Assembly: GCA_034211175.1 (NCBI GenBank)
Contig: JAXHUH010000257.1
Location: 28,956-92,955 of the forward strand
Direction: 5' to 3'
Length of the DNA stretch: 64,000 nucleotides
Origin: JAXHUH01 sp034211175
GTDB lineage: Bacteria > Actinomycetota > Acidimicrobiia > Acidimicrobiales > CAIXPF01
The translations under genes were made by a program, and so were the position numbers. The notes under the pieces are model-generated. The model was not told the origin of the DNA. It saw only the letters and a program-made list of their open reading frames with translations, and ran no database searches. Below are positions 26,404 to 33,984 of this stretch, one piece after another. The stretch's first letter is position 1, and each line of letters begins with the position of its first letter.

Positions 26404-27488
26404 TCGCCGGGCGGCCCTTGCTCGGCGGCGGACGTGATGCGCTGCCAAAGCGCGGCCGTCGTCGGTCGTGGATTGCGTCGGTCCGGCCGGGCGGCGGCGG
26501 ACCGTTCGGCTCGGCGTCCGCGTTGGGGTGGACCGTCTCGGCTCGGCCAGCCCGAAGAGACTCGACGCCGCGCCGCGAGCGGCGTCCCATCGCTGCGACG
26601 GTGCCATGGGCCGGTGCCGGCCACGGCCTCGAGGCCGACCGCCCACCTCACCACCGGCGCCAGCTCGGGTGAGACCCGGAGAGCCGGGCGCAGCACACGC
26701 GACCGGCATCGTGACGCGTCTCGACGCGCGTTGTCTCGAGCTCGCCAAGGTCCGGCGACGGCTGAGCCTCGCTCGCCGGCGGGCTGGCGCCCTCCGGTCG
26801 AGCTGCGTTCAGCGGCTGAGCCTCCCGCGCAGCACGGGCCGGTCCGCCGTCGGCGACCGCAGGGCGCCGCCGCCGAAGCGCCGGTCCGGCCGGCGTCGGT
26901 GACCTCCGCCGGCGGTCGCAGCCAGCGGGCCCCGAACTCGTCTGCGGGCACGGCGACCTGAGCTGCCGTCTCCGCTTCATCTGCCAGTCCGGAAGGCAAG
27001 GTGGGGACCGTCGTGACCATGCCCGAGATCGGCTGCGACGACGTGGCAGCGGGCAGGGCCCCCACCGACCGGGCCGACGTCGAGCTCCGCGAGTCGGATG
27101 GCATCGACGTCGCGTCACGATCGCCCGCACCATCACCCCATCGGAAGGCCCGCACCTCCCATCGCCGGCTGCCCTCGGCTACCGCCGCTCGGAGTGTCTG
27201 GCGGAGGCGGTCGTCGAGACGGCCCGTACGCAGGGACTTGCGTGCCACCCGGCTGCACCGGTCAGGAGCTGACGGCCCGGCGAACGACGTCGTCCAAAGG
27301 CCCGTGGCGCAATCGCTCAACGGTTCGGCGCCCGCGATCCGGTGGTCGTAGACCGGTGTGTCGGTGGCCTCGAGTCGTCCGGGCGAGCTGTCGTCCGCTC
27401 GCTCGGCAGGATGCGACCGAAGTCGCCAGGTCATCGCGACCGGCGTGATCGGTCCGTCCGGTTGTGAATCGCTGTCCATTGTACGACC

Positions 27489-27541
27489 CACCTGAATCGA
27501 CGCACGCTGTCGCTCGAAGCGAACGCGTCGATCGTCAGGTG
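27489..27541. repeat. Long imperfect nested hairpin
   Basis: CACCTGA at 27489 pairs with TCAGGTG at 27535, CGACGC with GCGTCG inside it, and TCGCT-cga-AGCGA forms the tip. The whole 53-base structure would fold as one rod with small internal loops. It lies about 120 bases before the HNH gene in AT-richer DNA. Function unknown: terminator, attenuator or element end. Confidence 0.55.
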
Positions 27542-27610
27542 ATGTGTTCGTGGCCGCACGTTCCGTAGTGAATGCAGTTGCACGGACACGCTATGTGAGG
27601 GTTGGGGAAA

Positions 27611-27635
27611 GTCGTGATTCCGCTCGAATCATGAC
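27611..27635. promoter_or_regulatory. Inverted repeat in front of the HNH gene
   Basis: GTCGTGATTC and GAATCATGAC form 10-bp arms with one mismatch around a 5-base spacer. The repeat ends 11 bases before TATGAT, so it covers the -35 region and could be an operator. Confidence 0.4.
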
Positions 27636-27646
27636 GCGTGATTTGT

Positions 27647-27652
27647 TATGAT
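27647..27652 (+). promoter_or_regulatory. -10 hexamer giving a probable leaderless transcript
   Basis: TATGAT matches the -10 consensus closely and sits 7 bases before the ATG at 27660. That spacing puts the transcription start at or next to the A of the ATG, the arrangement of leaderless genes common in actinobacteria. It argues against the in-frame ATG at 27648, which lies inside the hexamer. Confidence 0.5.
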
Positions 27653-27659
27653 TGGCTAC

Positions 27660-29021
27660 ATGCGGGCGGCGGAGATCATCGAGGCGGTGCAGCGTCTCGT
27701 TGTCGATGGTGATCTCGATGAGTTCGATGCTGTGGCCTGTGCGGTCGACGAACTGAAAGCGAGGCGCGCGCTGCGGTCGGTGACCGATGCCCGATTTGAT
27801 CAGCTCGACGTCGCGGTCGCGCACGCTGCGAAGACGGCAGCGGATCTGGTCGATGCTGAGCTGGGTGACGCGGCGGTGGAGCTGGCCGGGTTGCGTCGGC
27901 GGTTGGAGTCCGTCGAAGCCGGAGTGGTGGGGCGGTTCGACTCGTCGGGGCAGTGGGCGCTGTCGGGCTACCGCAGCGCAGCGACGTGGTTGGCGGACAA
28001 GTGCCGTGAGTACAAGCCGGTGGCCCAGCGGCGGGTCGGGTTGGCCCGCAAGTTGCGGGACCTGCCGGCCGCTGCTGAGGCGTTCGCTGGCGGTGAGATC
28101 ACCACCGTGCATGTGGAGCGGATCGCGAAGGGTCGTTCGAAGCGGCGCGGCCCGCTGGTGGCCGAAGCGGAGGAGCTGCTGGTCGGCGCCGCTCGCGATC
28201 TGGTGTACGACGACTTCGTCAAAGCGGTCGAGTATTTCGAGCAGCGCACCGAACCCGGCGAGGACCCGCACCCGAACCCGGGCCAGGAAGAACGTTCCTG
28301 TCACTCGTCGAAGTTGTTGGACGGCTGCGGGAAGGTCGACGCCACACTCGACGCGATCGGGTTCGCGGCGTTCGACGAAGCCTTGCGCCGTATCGAACAA
28401 GAGCTCTTCGAAGCCGACTGGGCCGCTTGTGTCGCCGAGTTCGGAACCGAGGCGGCGTCGGTCGACAAGTTGTGGCGCACTGCGTCGCAACGACGCGCCG
28501 ACGCACTCGTCGAGATGGCCCACCGCGCCGAGACGGCGCCGAAGGACGGCAAGCGACCTGAGCCGCTCGTCGTGGTCCACATCGACGAGGAGACCTTCAC
28601 CGAAGAGCTCAAGCGCCAGGCCGACGCGCCCTACGAGCACCCGGCCGAGGGGACGAGCGAGCTGCACGACGGCACCGTCGTCCACCCCGCCAACGCCGTG
28701 GCCGCCGCGGTCGAGGGCCACGTCCGGCGGGTCGTGTTCCGATCCCCCGGCGTGGTCATCAACTACGGGCGAGCTCAGCGACTGTTCACCGGTGCGCTGC
28801 GTCAGCTGCTCTCGATCCGGGACCGGGTCTGCGACGGGCCCGGCTGTGACATCGACGCCCGCCACTCGGAGGCGGACCACGTCCATGACTGGAACGACGG
28901 CGGCCACACCGACGAAGCAAACGGGCGATGCCGCTGCCGGTGGCACCACCGTCACAAACACCGATTCCGGATCATCCGCGATCCGGTGACCGGGCGGACA
29001 ACCTGGCACCGCCGAACCTGA
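27660..29021 (+). CDS. DUF222/13E12-family HNH endonuclease-like protein
   Basis: 453 aa. The N-terminal two thirds is an alpha-helical DUF222 region, as in the mycobacterial 13E12 repeat proteins. The C-terminus (about 385-440) is an HNH domain: CDGPGCDIDARHSEADHVHDW, then DEANG and WHHRHKHRF, containing the Cys pair, the catalytic His and the metal-binding His cluster. Proteins of this family are numerous in actinobacteria and often carried in variable DNA; the biological role is not established. The start at 27660 is chosen because a -10 box overlaps the ATG 12 bases upstream. A strong hairpin terminator follows. Confidence 0.85.
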   Translation: MRAAEIIEAVQRLVVDGDLDEFDAVACAVDELKARRALRSVTDARFDQLDVAVAHAAKTAADLVDAELGDAAVELAGLRRRLESVEAGVVGRFDSSGQWALSGYRSAATWLADKCREYKPVAQRRVGLARKLRDLPAAAEAFAGGEITTVHVERIAKGRSKRRGPLVAEAEELLVGAARDLVYDDFVKAVEYFEQRTEPGEDPHPNPGQEERSCHSSKLLDGCGKVDATLDAIGFAAFDEALRRIEQELFEADWAACVAEFGTEAASVDKLWRTASQRRADALVEMAHRAETAPKDGKRPEPLVVVHIDEETFTEELKRQADAPYEHPAEGTSELHDGTVVHPANAVAAAVEGHVRRVVFRSPGVVINYGRAQRLFTGALRQLLSIRDRVCDGPGCDIDARHSEADHVHDWNDGGHTDEANGRCRCRWHHRHKHRFRIIRDPVTGRTTWHRRT

Positions 29022-29040
29022 ACCCGCCCCGGCATCGCCC

Positions 29041-29070
29041 GGCCGAGCCCGACCACCAACGGGCTCGGCC
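29041..29070 (+). terminator. Perfect-stem terminator hairpin after the HNH gene
   Basis: GGCCGAGCCCG and CGGGCTCGGCC form an 11-bp perfect stem with an 8-base loop, 19 bases beyond the stop at 29021. No U-tract. It isolates the HNH gene from the DinB gene. Confidence 0.7.
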
Positions 29071-29101
29071 CCACCGGCGCGCACCCGGGTAGCGTCCCGC
29101 C

Positions 29102-29596
29102 ATGGCGTCCCACGACCAGGCCCCGACCGACTGGGCCGGTGACCTGCTCGGGCGGGTGGACGAGCTGATCGACGAGTACCGGGCGTCGTTGCTCGCATGC
29201 CTCGACGGCCTCACCGACGACGAGGCCCGGATGCGCCTCGTGCCGTCGAAGACGACGCTGCTCGGCCTGGTCAAGCACGTCACGTTCGTCGAAGGCGTCT
29301 GGTTCGACCAGGCCGTCACCGGCCGCACCTACGCCGACATCGGCATCGCCACAACACCCGACCGCTCGTTCACGGTGAACAAGACCGACACCGTCGAGAG
29401 CGTGCAGCGCGCCTACCGGGAGCGCTGCGAGCAGTCCCGCCGGACGATGGCCGACCTCGCACCGGGCGACGAGGTCGACGGCCGCGGCGCTCGGCCGGTG
29501 TGGGCGCTCAAGGTGCAGGTCCTGCGAGAACTGGCCCAGCACGCCGGCCACGCCGACATCCTGCGCGAGCAGGTCCTCGCCCGGCGCGCCATCTGA
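29102..29596 (+). CDS. DinB-like (DUF664) four-helix-bundle protein
   Basis: 164 aa. The DUF664 pattern is visible: helix one with VDELIDEYRASLLACLDGLTDDEA, then SKTTLLGLVKHVTFVEGVWFDQ supplying a His/Glu, and the C-terminal ELAQHAGHADILREQ with the paired metal-ligand histidines. Related DinB-superfamily proteins include mycothiol- or bacillithiol-dependent enzymes that use a divalent metal. The ATG is close to the preceding terminator, with little ribosome-site signal visible. It is probably a monocistronic gene. Confidence 0.8.
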   Translation: MASHDQAPTDWAGDLLGRVDELIDEYRASLLACLDGLTDDEARMRLVPSKTTLLGLVKHVTFVEGVWFDQAVTGRTYADIGIATTPDRSFTVNKTDTVESVQRAYRERCEQSRRTMADLAPGDEVDGRGARPVWALKVQVLRELAQHAGHADILREQVLARRAI

Positions 29597-29650
29597 CCCT
29601 TCGCCAGCGTCGTGCGCCGGACCCGGCGGACGAGGTGCCCTGGCCTGGGA

Positions 29651-29670
29651 ATTCGAACTCGGTTTAGATT
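29651..29670. promoter_or_regulatory. Shared 20-bp dyad, copy C
   Basis: ATTCGAACTCGGTTTAGATT, with 15 of 20 bases identical to copy B. It lies 90 bases before the second quinone oxidoreductase gene. Confidence 0.55.
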
Positions 29671-29760
29671 CGATCGGCCCGGCGGCGTCGTGCAACCTCG
29701 TGCCCACCAGCTCGGCGGGTGCGGCGGGCCGCCGGCAACCCGATCGTGGAGGCAACCGAC

Positions 29761-30732
29761 ATGCGCAGGATCGAGCTCGACGACTTCGGGCCCTTGGACA
29801 CCCTGCGTGTCGCCGAGGCGCCCGATCCCGAGCCCGGCGCCGGCGACGTGGTCATCGCGGTGGAGGCGGCGGGCGTGAACTTCGTCGACGCCCTGATCGT
29901 CCAGGGCCGCTACCAGTTCAGCCCGCCGATGCCGTTCACGCCCGGGTCCGAGGTCGCCGGGCGGGTCGAGCGTGTCGGTGCCGACGTGACGGGCCTGTCG
30001 GTGGGCGACCGGGTGCTGGCATCGACCGGGGCGGGTGGGTACGCGTCGCACGTCGTCGTGGCGGCCGCCGATGCGGTGCCGCTCCCCGAGAACCTGACCG
30101 CCGGGCAGGCGGCCGCGCTGCTGCAGAGCTACACGACGGCGCTCTACGCGTTCACCCGTCGGATCACGGTGCGGCCCGACGAGTGGGTGGCCGTGCTCGG
30201 CGCCGGTGGCGGTGTCGGGTTGGCGGCGACCGACGTGGCCTCGGCGCTCGGGGCCAAGGTGGTCGCCTGCGCGTCGACCCAGGACAAGCTGGCGTTGGCG
30301 AAGGCGGCCAGTGCGGTGGCGACGATCGCCTACGAGGACACCGACCTGAAGACCGCGATCCGCGACGCCACCGGCGGCGGCGCCGATGTCGTGGTCGACC
30401 CGGTCGGCGGCGACAAGGCCGAGCCCGCGCTACGGGCCCTGCGGTGGGACGGCCGGCTGCTGGTCATCGGCTTCGCCGGCGGCGACATCCCCCGCCTGCC
30501 CGCCAACCAGATCCTGCTCAACGGCCGCGCCGTCGTCGGCGTCGAGCTCGGCGGCTGGGTGCGACGCGACCCGGTGGGCTACCGGGCGCTGATCGGCGAG
30601 CTGATGGACCTGATCGCCGCCGGCCGCCTCCACCCGATCGAGCCCGAGGCCCGCCCGCTCGAGGACGCCACCGAGGTCCTCGACGCCCTCCAGTCCCGCC
30701 GCCTCGCCGGCAAGGTCGTGTTGCGCCCCTGA
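29761..30732 (+). CDS. NADPH:quinone oxidoreductase-type (zinc-free MDR) enzyme, paralogue
   Basis: 323 aa. Same architecture as the protein at 22430: VEAAGVNFVDALIVQGRYQ, PFTPGSEVAGRV, then GAGGGVGLAATDVASALGAKVVACASTQDKLALAK for the NADPH fold and DPVGGDKAEPALRALRWDGRLLVIGFAGGDIP late in the chain. No zinc cysteines. Both proteins carry near-identical segments around the GRLLVIGFA strand, indicating common ancestry. ATG 29761 is used because homology begins there. A shared dyad lies upstream, so the two reductases are probably co-regulated. Confidence 0.88.
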   Translation: MRRIELDDFGPLDTLRVAEAPDPEPGAGDVVIAVEAAGVNFVDALIVQGRYQFSPPMPFTPGSEVAGRVERVGADVTGLSVGDRVLASTGAGGYASHVVVAAADAVPLPENLTAGQAAALLQSYTTALYAFTRRITVRPDEWVAVLGAGGGVGLAATDVASALGAKVVACASTQDKLALAKAASAVATIAYEDTDLKTAIRDATGGGADVVVDPVGGDKAEPALRALRWDGRLLVIGFAGGDIPRLPANQILLNGRAVVGVELGGWVRRDPVGYRALIGELMDLIAAGRLHPIEPEARPLEDATEVLDALQSRRLAGKVVLRP

Positions 30733-30862
30733 GTTTCGGGTCGCCCGGGCGGTCGTCGAACGCCTCGGCTTGTGTGCGACGGCTCGACCGGCAAGCTGCC
30801 CCCTACACTCGGTTGCGATTCTTTCGATTTCGTCGTACGTTCCTGGCCGAGGAGGAGCAGCC

Positions 30863-31327
30863 ATGTCGACGCCCACGCTGGAACGCACCGTCCTGCCGCC
30901 GGCCGAGTCGCTGGATGCGTTGGTCGCGATCCTGTCGCGCCCGGATGCGGAGCCGACCACCACGCTGGTGGGCCCCAACGGTGAGCGGCTGGTGCTTCCC
31001 CCGGAGGTGTTCGAGGTGCTCCGGGACGTGGTGGGGGCGATGGCTCGCGGTCAGGCGGTGACGATCGCTCCGGTCCACCAACGGCTGACCACGCAGGAGG
31101 GGGCGGAACTGCTGGGCATCAGCCGTCCGACACTGGTGAAGCTGCTCGAGTCCGGCGAGATCCCGTTCGAGCAGCCGGGCCGGCACCGTCGGGTCCGCCT
31201 GGCTGACGTGCTCGCCTACCGCGAGCGTGCTTCGGTGGAGCGTCAGGCTGCGCTCGATCGCATGGTGGAGATCGCTGACGAGGCCGACATGTACGAACGG
31301 ACTGCGGAACCCAAGCGCACTCGTTGA
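30863..31327 (+). CDS. Excisionase-type HTH antitoxin
   Basis: 154 aa. The N-terminal region is Pro/Leu-rich with a linker. Residues about 72-125 form a MerR/excisionase helix-turn-helix: LTTQEGAELLGISRPTLVKLLESGEIPFEQPGRHRRVRLADVLAY. This type of gene commonly precedes a PIN-domain toxin gene in actinobacteria, and that is what follows here 6 bases later. It should bind DNA and autoregulate. GAGGAGGAG precedes the ATG. It appears intact although its partner is shortened. Confidence 0.75.
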   Translation: MSTPTLERTVLPPAESLDALVAILSRPDAEPTTTLVGPNGERLVLPPEVFEVLRDVVGAMARGQAVTIAPVHQRLTTQEGAELLGISRPTLVKLLESGEIPFEQPGRHRRVRLADVLAYRERASVERQAALDRMVEIADEADMYERTAEPKRTR

Positions 31328-31333
31328 TCTGTC

Positions 31334-31519
31334 GTGCCGTTCTCGGTCGTGCTCGACACGTGCGTGCTGTATCCGGCGCACCTGCGCGACACGCTGCTGC
31401 GTCTCGCCGAGCGTGGTCTCTACCGGGCGCTGTGGCCGCCTGACATCGTCGACGAGCTTCGGCGGAACCTCCTGGACGACGGCTTCCAGGCAACCTCTGT
31501 CGATCATCTCCCTCTGTAG
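31334..31519 (+). pseudogene. Truncated PIN-domain toxin
   Basis: 61 aa from a GTG, against about 180 or more in intact members. It retains the N-terminal PIN strand with the first acidic residue (VVLDTCVLYP), the following helices (RDTLLRLAERGLYRALWPPDIVDELRRNLLDDG) and then stops. The remaining metal-binding acids of the nuclease are absent, and no continuation is recognisable before the next gene. It is probably inactive as an RNase. Its neighbour, the HTH antitoxin, is intact. Confidence 0.6.
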
Positions 31520-31626
31520 CCCGGGTGGGATCGGGTGTCGCCCGTCCGTGGATGCGAGCGTGAGTGGCGATGAGCTCGATGGCGTCGAGCGCCTCGGCAC
31601 GCGCCCCAACCGCGTACGCTTCGCGC

Positions 31627-31935
31627 ATGTCTGATGTCGCTGGGCGCTTGCTGCGAGAGCTCGTCGAAGCTCGCCGGGACGAGATCAAGGCGATCGTCGC
31701 TCGTCACCACGGCCGATCCGTCGCGGTCTTCGGCTCGGTGGCGCGAGGCGACGAACGACCCGGCAGCGACATCGACTTCCTGGTCGAGCTCGAACCCGAT
31801 GCCCGGCCGTTCGAGATCCTCTCGATCGGCGTCGAGCTCGAGGAAGCGCTCGGCGTGAAGGTCGACGTCGGAACCCCGGCTTCGCTGCGGGCGCGGCTCC
31901 GGGACGAGGTGCTCGCCGAGGCCGTGCCGCTTTGA
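31627..31935 (+). CDS. MNT-type minimal nucleotidyltransferase antitoxin
   Basis: 102 aa. It carries the nucleotidyltransferase motif VFGSVARGDERPGSDIDFLVE with GS and DxD, the hallmark of MNT antitoxins that AMPylate or otherwise neutralise HEPN toxins. The C-terminal part (FEILSIGVELEEALGVKVDVG) matches the usual fold. The partner gene overlaps its stop by TTGA. ATG 31627 is a good start since the upstream extension is low-complexity Ala/Ser. Confidence 0.8.
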   Translation: MSDVAGRLLRELVEARRDEIKAIVARHHGRSVAVFGSVARGDERPGSDIDFLVELEPDARPFEILSIGVELEEALGVKVDVGTPASLRARLRDEVLAEAVPL

Positions 31936-32123
31936 GCCGTCGGGACGAAGCCCGGTTGCCCGACATCGCCAATGGCGCCGCTCGGGGGCACCTGACCAGG
32001 GGCGAGTGGTGGGCCACTGTCCACGAGGCTCTCGATGCGATGACGGTCGACGAGGTCGCCGACTACCACTCCGATGTCGATCGACTCGACGGAACGCTCG
32101 CTGACGGTCTCGCTGGAGACTGA
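31932..32123 (+). pseudogene. Short ORF after the MNT gene, probably a HEPN toxin remnant
   Basis: 63 aa from a TTG overlapping the MNT stop. The beginning (MSRRDEARLPDIANGA) resembles the N-terminus of DUF86/HEPN toxins, which are normally about 110-140 aa. The RxxxxH active-site motif is not present and the rest (ALDAMTVDEVADYHSDVDRL) is not recognised. It looks like a deletion product or fusion; the call rests mainly on gene order. Confidence 0.4.
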
Positions 32124-32147
32124 CTTGGACTGTAGGCGGGGTGTTGG

Positions 32148-33767
32148 TCAGCCGACCTGGCGCGTGTGGCCGGTCCAGAAGGGGGCGCGGATGGCCTTCT
32201 TGTCGATCTTGCCGACGGCGGTGACGGGGAGGTCGTCGACGAAGTCGACGCGCTTGGGGGTGTGAGCCGGGCCCTTGGCGTCGCGGACCAGTGACTTCAG
32301 CGCACTGGCGAGCTCCTCACGGGAAGCGTCGGCTCCGGGCTTCAGCGTCACCACGGCGGTCACGGCCTCGCCCCAGCGGTCGTCGGGGGCGCCGACCACG
32401 GCGGCCATCGCAACGGCCTGGTGGGCGGTCAGCACGTCCTCGATCTCGCGGGGGTAGATGTTGAAGCCGCCGCTCACGACCATGTCCTTCGCCCGGTCGA
32501 CGATGTAGAGCCGGCCCTCCTCGTCCTGCCTCGCGACATCATCGGTGTGGAGCCAGCCGTGGCGGAACGCCTGCGCGGTCAGCTCGGGCTGGTCGAGGTA
32601 CTCGTCCATCACGTACGGGCTGCGCACGCAGATCTCGCCCGTCTCGCCCGTCGGGACCTCGTTCCCATCGGGGTCCAACAGCGTCACCTCGCACGACGCC
32701 ACCGGTGATCCGCACGACGAGTAGAGGTCGGGCCGGTCGGTGCGGTGGTCCTCCTTCGCCAGCACGCTTATCGGGTAGCACTCGGTCTGCCCGTAGAGCT
32801 GGGAGAACACCGGGCCGATCCGCTCCAGCCCCTCAGCGAGCCTCGCCGGCGCCATCGGCGACGCCCCGTAGAGCAGCAGCTCGAGGCTCGCCAGCGCGCG
32901 GCCCGACCCCGCTGCCGACCGGTCGAGCGCCTCGTGGTCGAGCAGCGTGTAGATCATCGTCGGCACCAGCAGCGTCATCGTGATCCGCGCCTCGTCGATC
33001 AGGTGGATCACCCGCTCGGGGTCGAACCCGTTCTGCAGGTACACGGTCCCGCCCCGCACCAACGTCGGCAGCACCTTCGAGCCGGCGACGTGGCTGATCG
33101 GCGCCACCGCCAGGAACCTCGGCCGCTCCGGCAGCTCGAAGTCCGACAGGATCGCCACCGTCGATGGCCCGAGCGACGAGTGGCGCCGCATCGCACCCTT
33201 CGACCGGCCGGTGGTGCCGCCCGTGTAGTTGATCACGGCCACGTCCTCGGGTCGGGCCAGGTCCTGGTGGCGGGCCGGGCCGACGGCGGCGATCGCCGCG
33301 GTGAGGTCGACGCCGTAGTCGGCCGGGTCCAACGTGAACGTGGTGGCGACCGCGTCGGCGAGGTGGCTGCCCCGCTCGCCGAACGCGGCGACGTCGACGA
33401 CGAGCGCGTCGGCGCCGGCGTCGGCGAGCTGGAAGCGTTGGTCGTCGAGCGAACCGAGCGGGTGGAGCGCCGTGGTCCGCATCCCCAGGCCCTGGGCGGC
33501 GGTCGTCGCACACCACGTGCCCGCCCGGTTGCCGGCCAGCAACGCCAGGCACGCACCCCGCCCCAAGCCCCGTGAGGCGAACACCGCCTGCATCCGGGCG
33601 ATCGTCTGCTCGGCCTCGGCGTAGGTCATCGAGCCGCCGTCCCACTCGAACGCCACCCTCGACGGATGACGGCGCAACGCCCGGACGGCGAGCGCCGGTG
33701 TCGTCGGCGTGGCGGCGGGACGGGCCGTCGGTGCGGCGCTCGTCGACGGCGTGTCGGTCGAAGTCAT
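32148..33767 (-). CDS. Acyl-CoA synthetase (AMP-binding)
   Basis: 539 aa. Motifs: NYTGGTTGRSKGAMRRH (P-loop variant), YGQTECYP (A5), HTDDVARQDEEGRLYIVDR (A7), the hinge KDMVVSGGFNIYPREIE and catalytic Lys in AVGKIDKK. A Thr/Ala/Pro-rich stretch of about 25 residues precedes the enzyme. It probably activates the acid produced by the divergent Rieske/LLM operon, an inference from shared control DNA: two dyads at 33827 and 33944 lie between the divergent starts. A better-defined substrate cannot be given. Confidence 0.9.
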   Translation of the reverse strand: MTSTDTPSTSAAPTARPAATPTTPALAVRALRRHPSRVAFEWDGGSMTYAEAEQTIARMQAVFASRGLGRGACLALLAGNRAGTWCATTAAQGLGMRTTALHPLGSLDDQRFQLADAGADALVVDVAAFGERGSHLADAVATTFTLDPADYGVDLTAAIAAVGPARHQDLARPEDVAVINYTGGTTGRSKGAMRRHSSLGPSTVAILSDFELPERPRFLAVAPISHVAGSKVLPTLVRGGTVYLQNGFDPERVIHLIDEARITMTLLVPTMIYTLLDHEALDRSAAGSGRALASLELLLYGASPMAPARLAEGLERIGPVFSQLYGQTECYPISVLAKEDHRTDRPDLYSSCGSPVASCEVTLLDPDGNEVPTGETGEICVRSPYVMDEYLDQPELTAQAFRHGWLHTDDVARQDEEGRLYIVDRAKDMVVSGGFNIYPREIEDVLTAHQAVAMAAVVGAPDDRWGEAVTAVVTLKPGADASREELASALKSLVRDAKGPAHTPKRVDFVDDLPVTAVGKIDKKAIRAPFWTGHTRQVG

Positions 33768-33826
33768 CTGCGAATCCCCCCTGGCGTCATCGACCGGCGA
33801 GCCCCCGAGTGCCTCGCCGGCAGACG

Positions 33827-33846
33827 AATCGAACGATCGTTAGATT
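33827..33846. promoter_or_regulatory. Shared 20-bp dyad, copy D (best palindrome)
   Basis: AATCGAACGATCGTTAGATT is an almost perfect palindrome: the left half AATC-G-AACGA mirrors the right TCGTT-A-GATT, with only the G/A pair off. It lies 60 bases upstream of the acyl-CoA synthetase start and defines the symmetry of the family of sites. Confidence 0.6.
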
Positions 33847-33943
33847 ACCGATCGGCGCCGACCGGGGCAGGCCGACCGCACCAGGGGAGCGAGCCCGGCA
33901 GTCAGGCGCGACGACGCGGTTGCGCCCGGGTCCCACTCGCCAT

Positions 33944-33963
33944 ATTCTAATCGCGATTCGAGA
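33944..33963. promoter_or_regulatory. Shared 20-bp dyad, copy E
   Basis: On the minus strand TCTCGAATCGCGATTAGAAT; the core AATCGCGATT is a perfect palindrome. It ends 21 bases before the Rieske oxygenase ATG, in AT-richer DNA that also offers TATTCT as a -10. Confidence 0.5.
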
Positions 33964-33984
33964 ATGTTGGTGCAGGGGGAGCGC

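Larger units (their letters stand above)
26404..27659. other. Gene-poor tract of about 1.25 kb
   Basis: No credible gene. Open frames on both strands (including a 472-codon minus frame spanning much of it) have Arg/Ser/Pro-rich content without motifs and with codon positions unlike neighbours. The right end (27450-27660) is noticeably AT-richer and contains a long imperfect hairpin, a second short hairpin and a -10-like hexamer. It may be decayed coding DNA or an insertion-prone spacer next to the DUF222-HNH gene. Confidence 0.5.

Noticed and set aside
26073..27491. 472-codon minus-strand frame in the gene-poor tract
   Set aside because: It overlaps the YCII gene antisense, is Arg/Ser-rich and has no recognisable segment. 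It is left as unexplained rather than called.
30790..30830. CTCGGTTGCGATT near the antitoxin gene as another shared dyad
   Set aside because: Only the middle matches; the TCGAA half is missing.
33827..33846. LexA (SOS) box interpretation
   Set aside because: TCGAAC-N4-GTT matches, but all six related sites end in TAGA rather than TCGA and none is near a DNA-repair gene. Kept only as an alternative to test.
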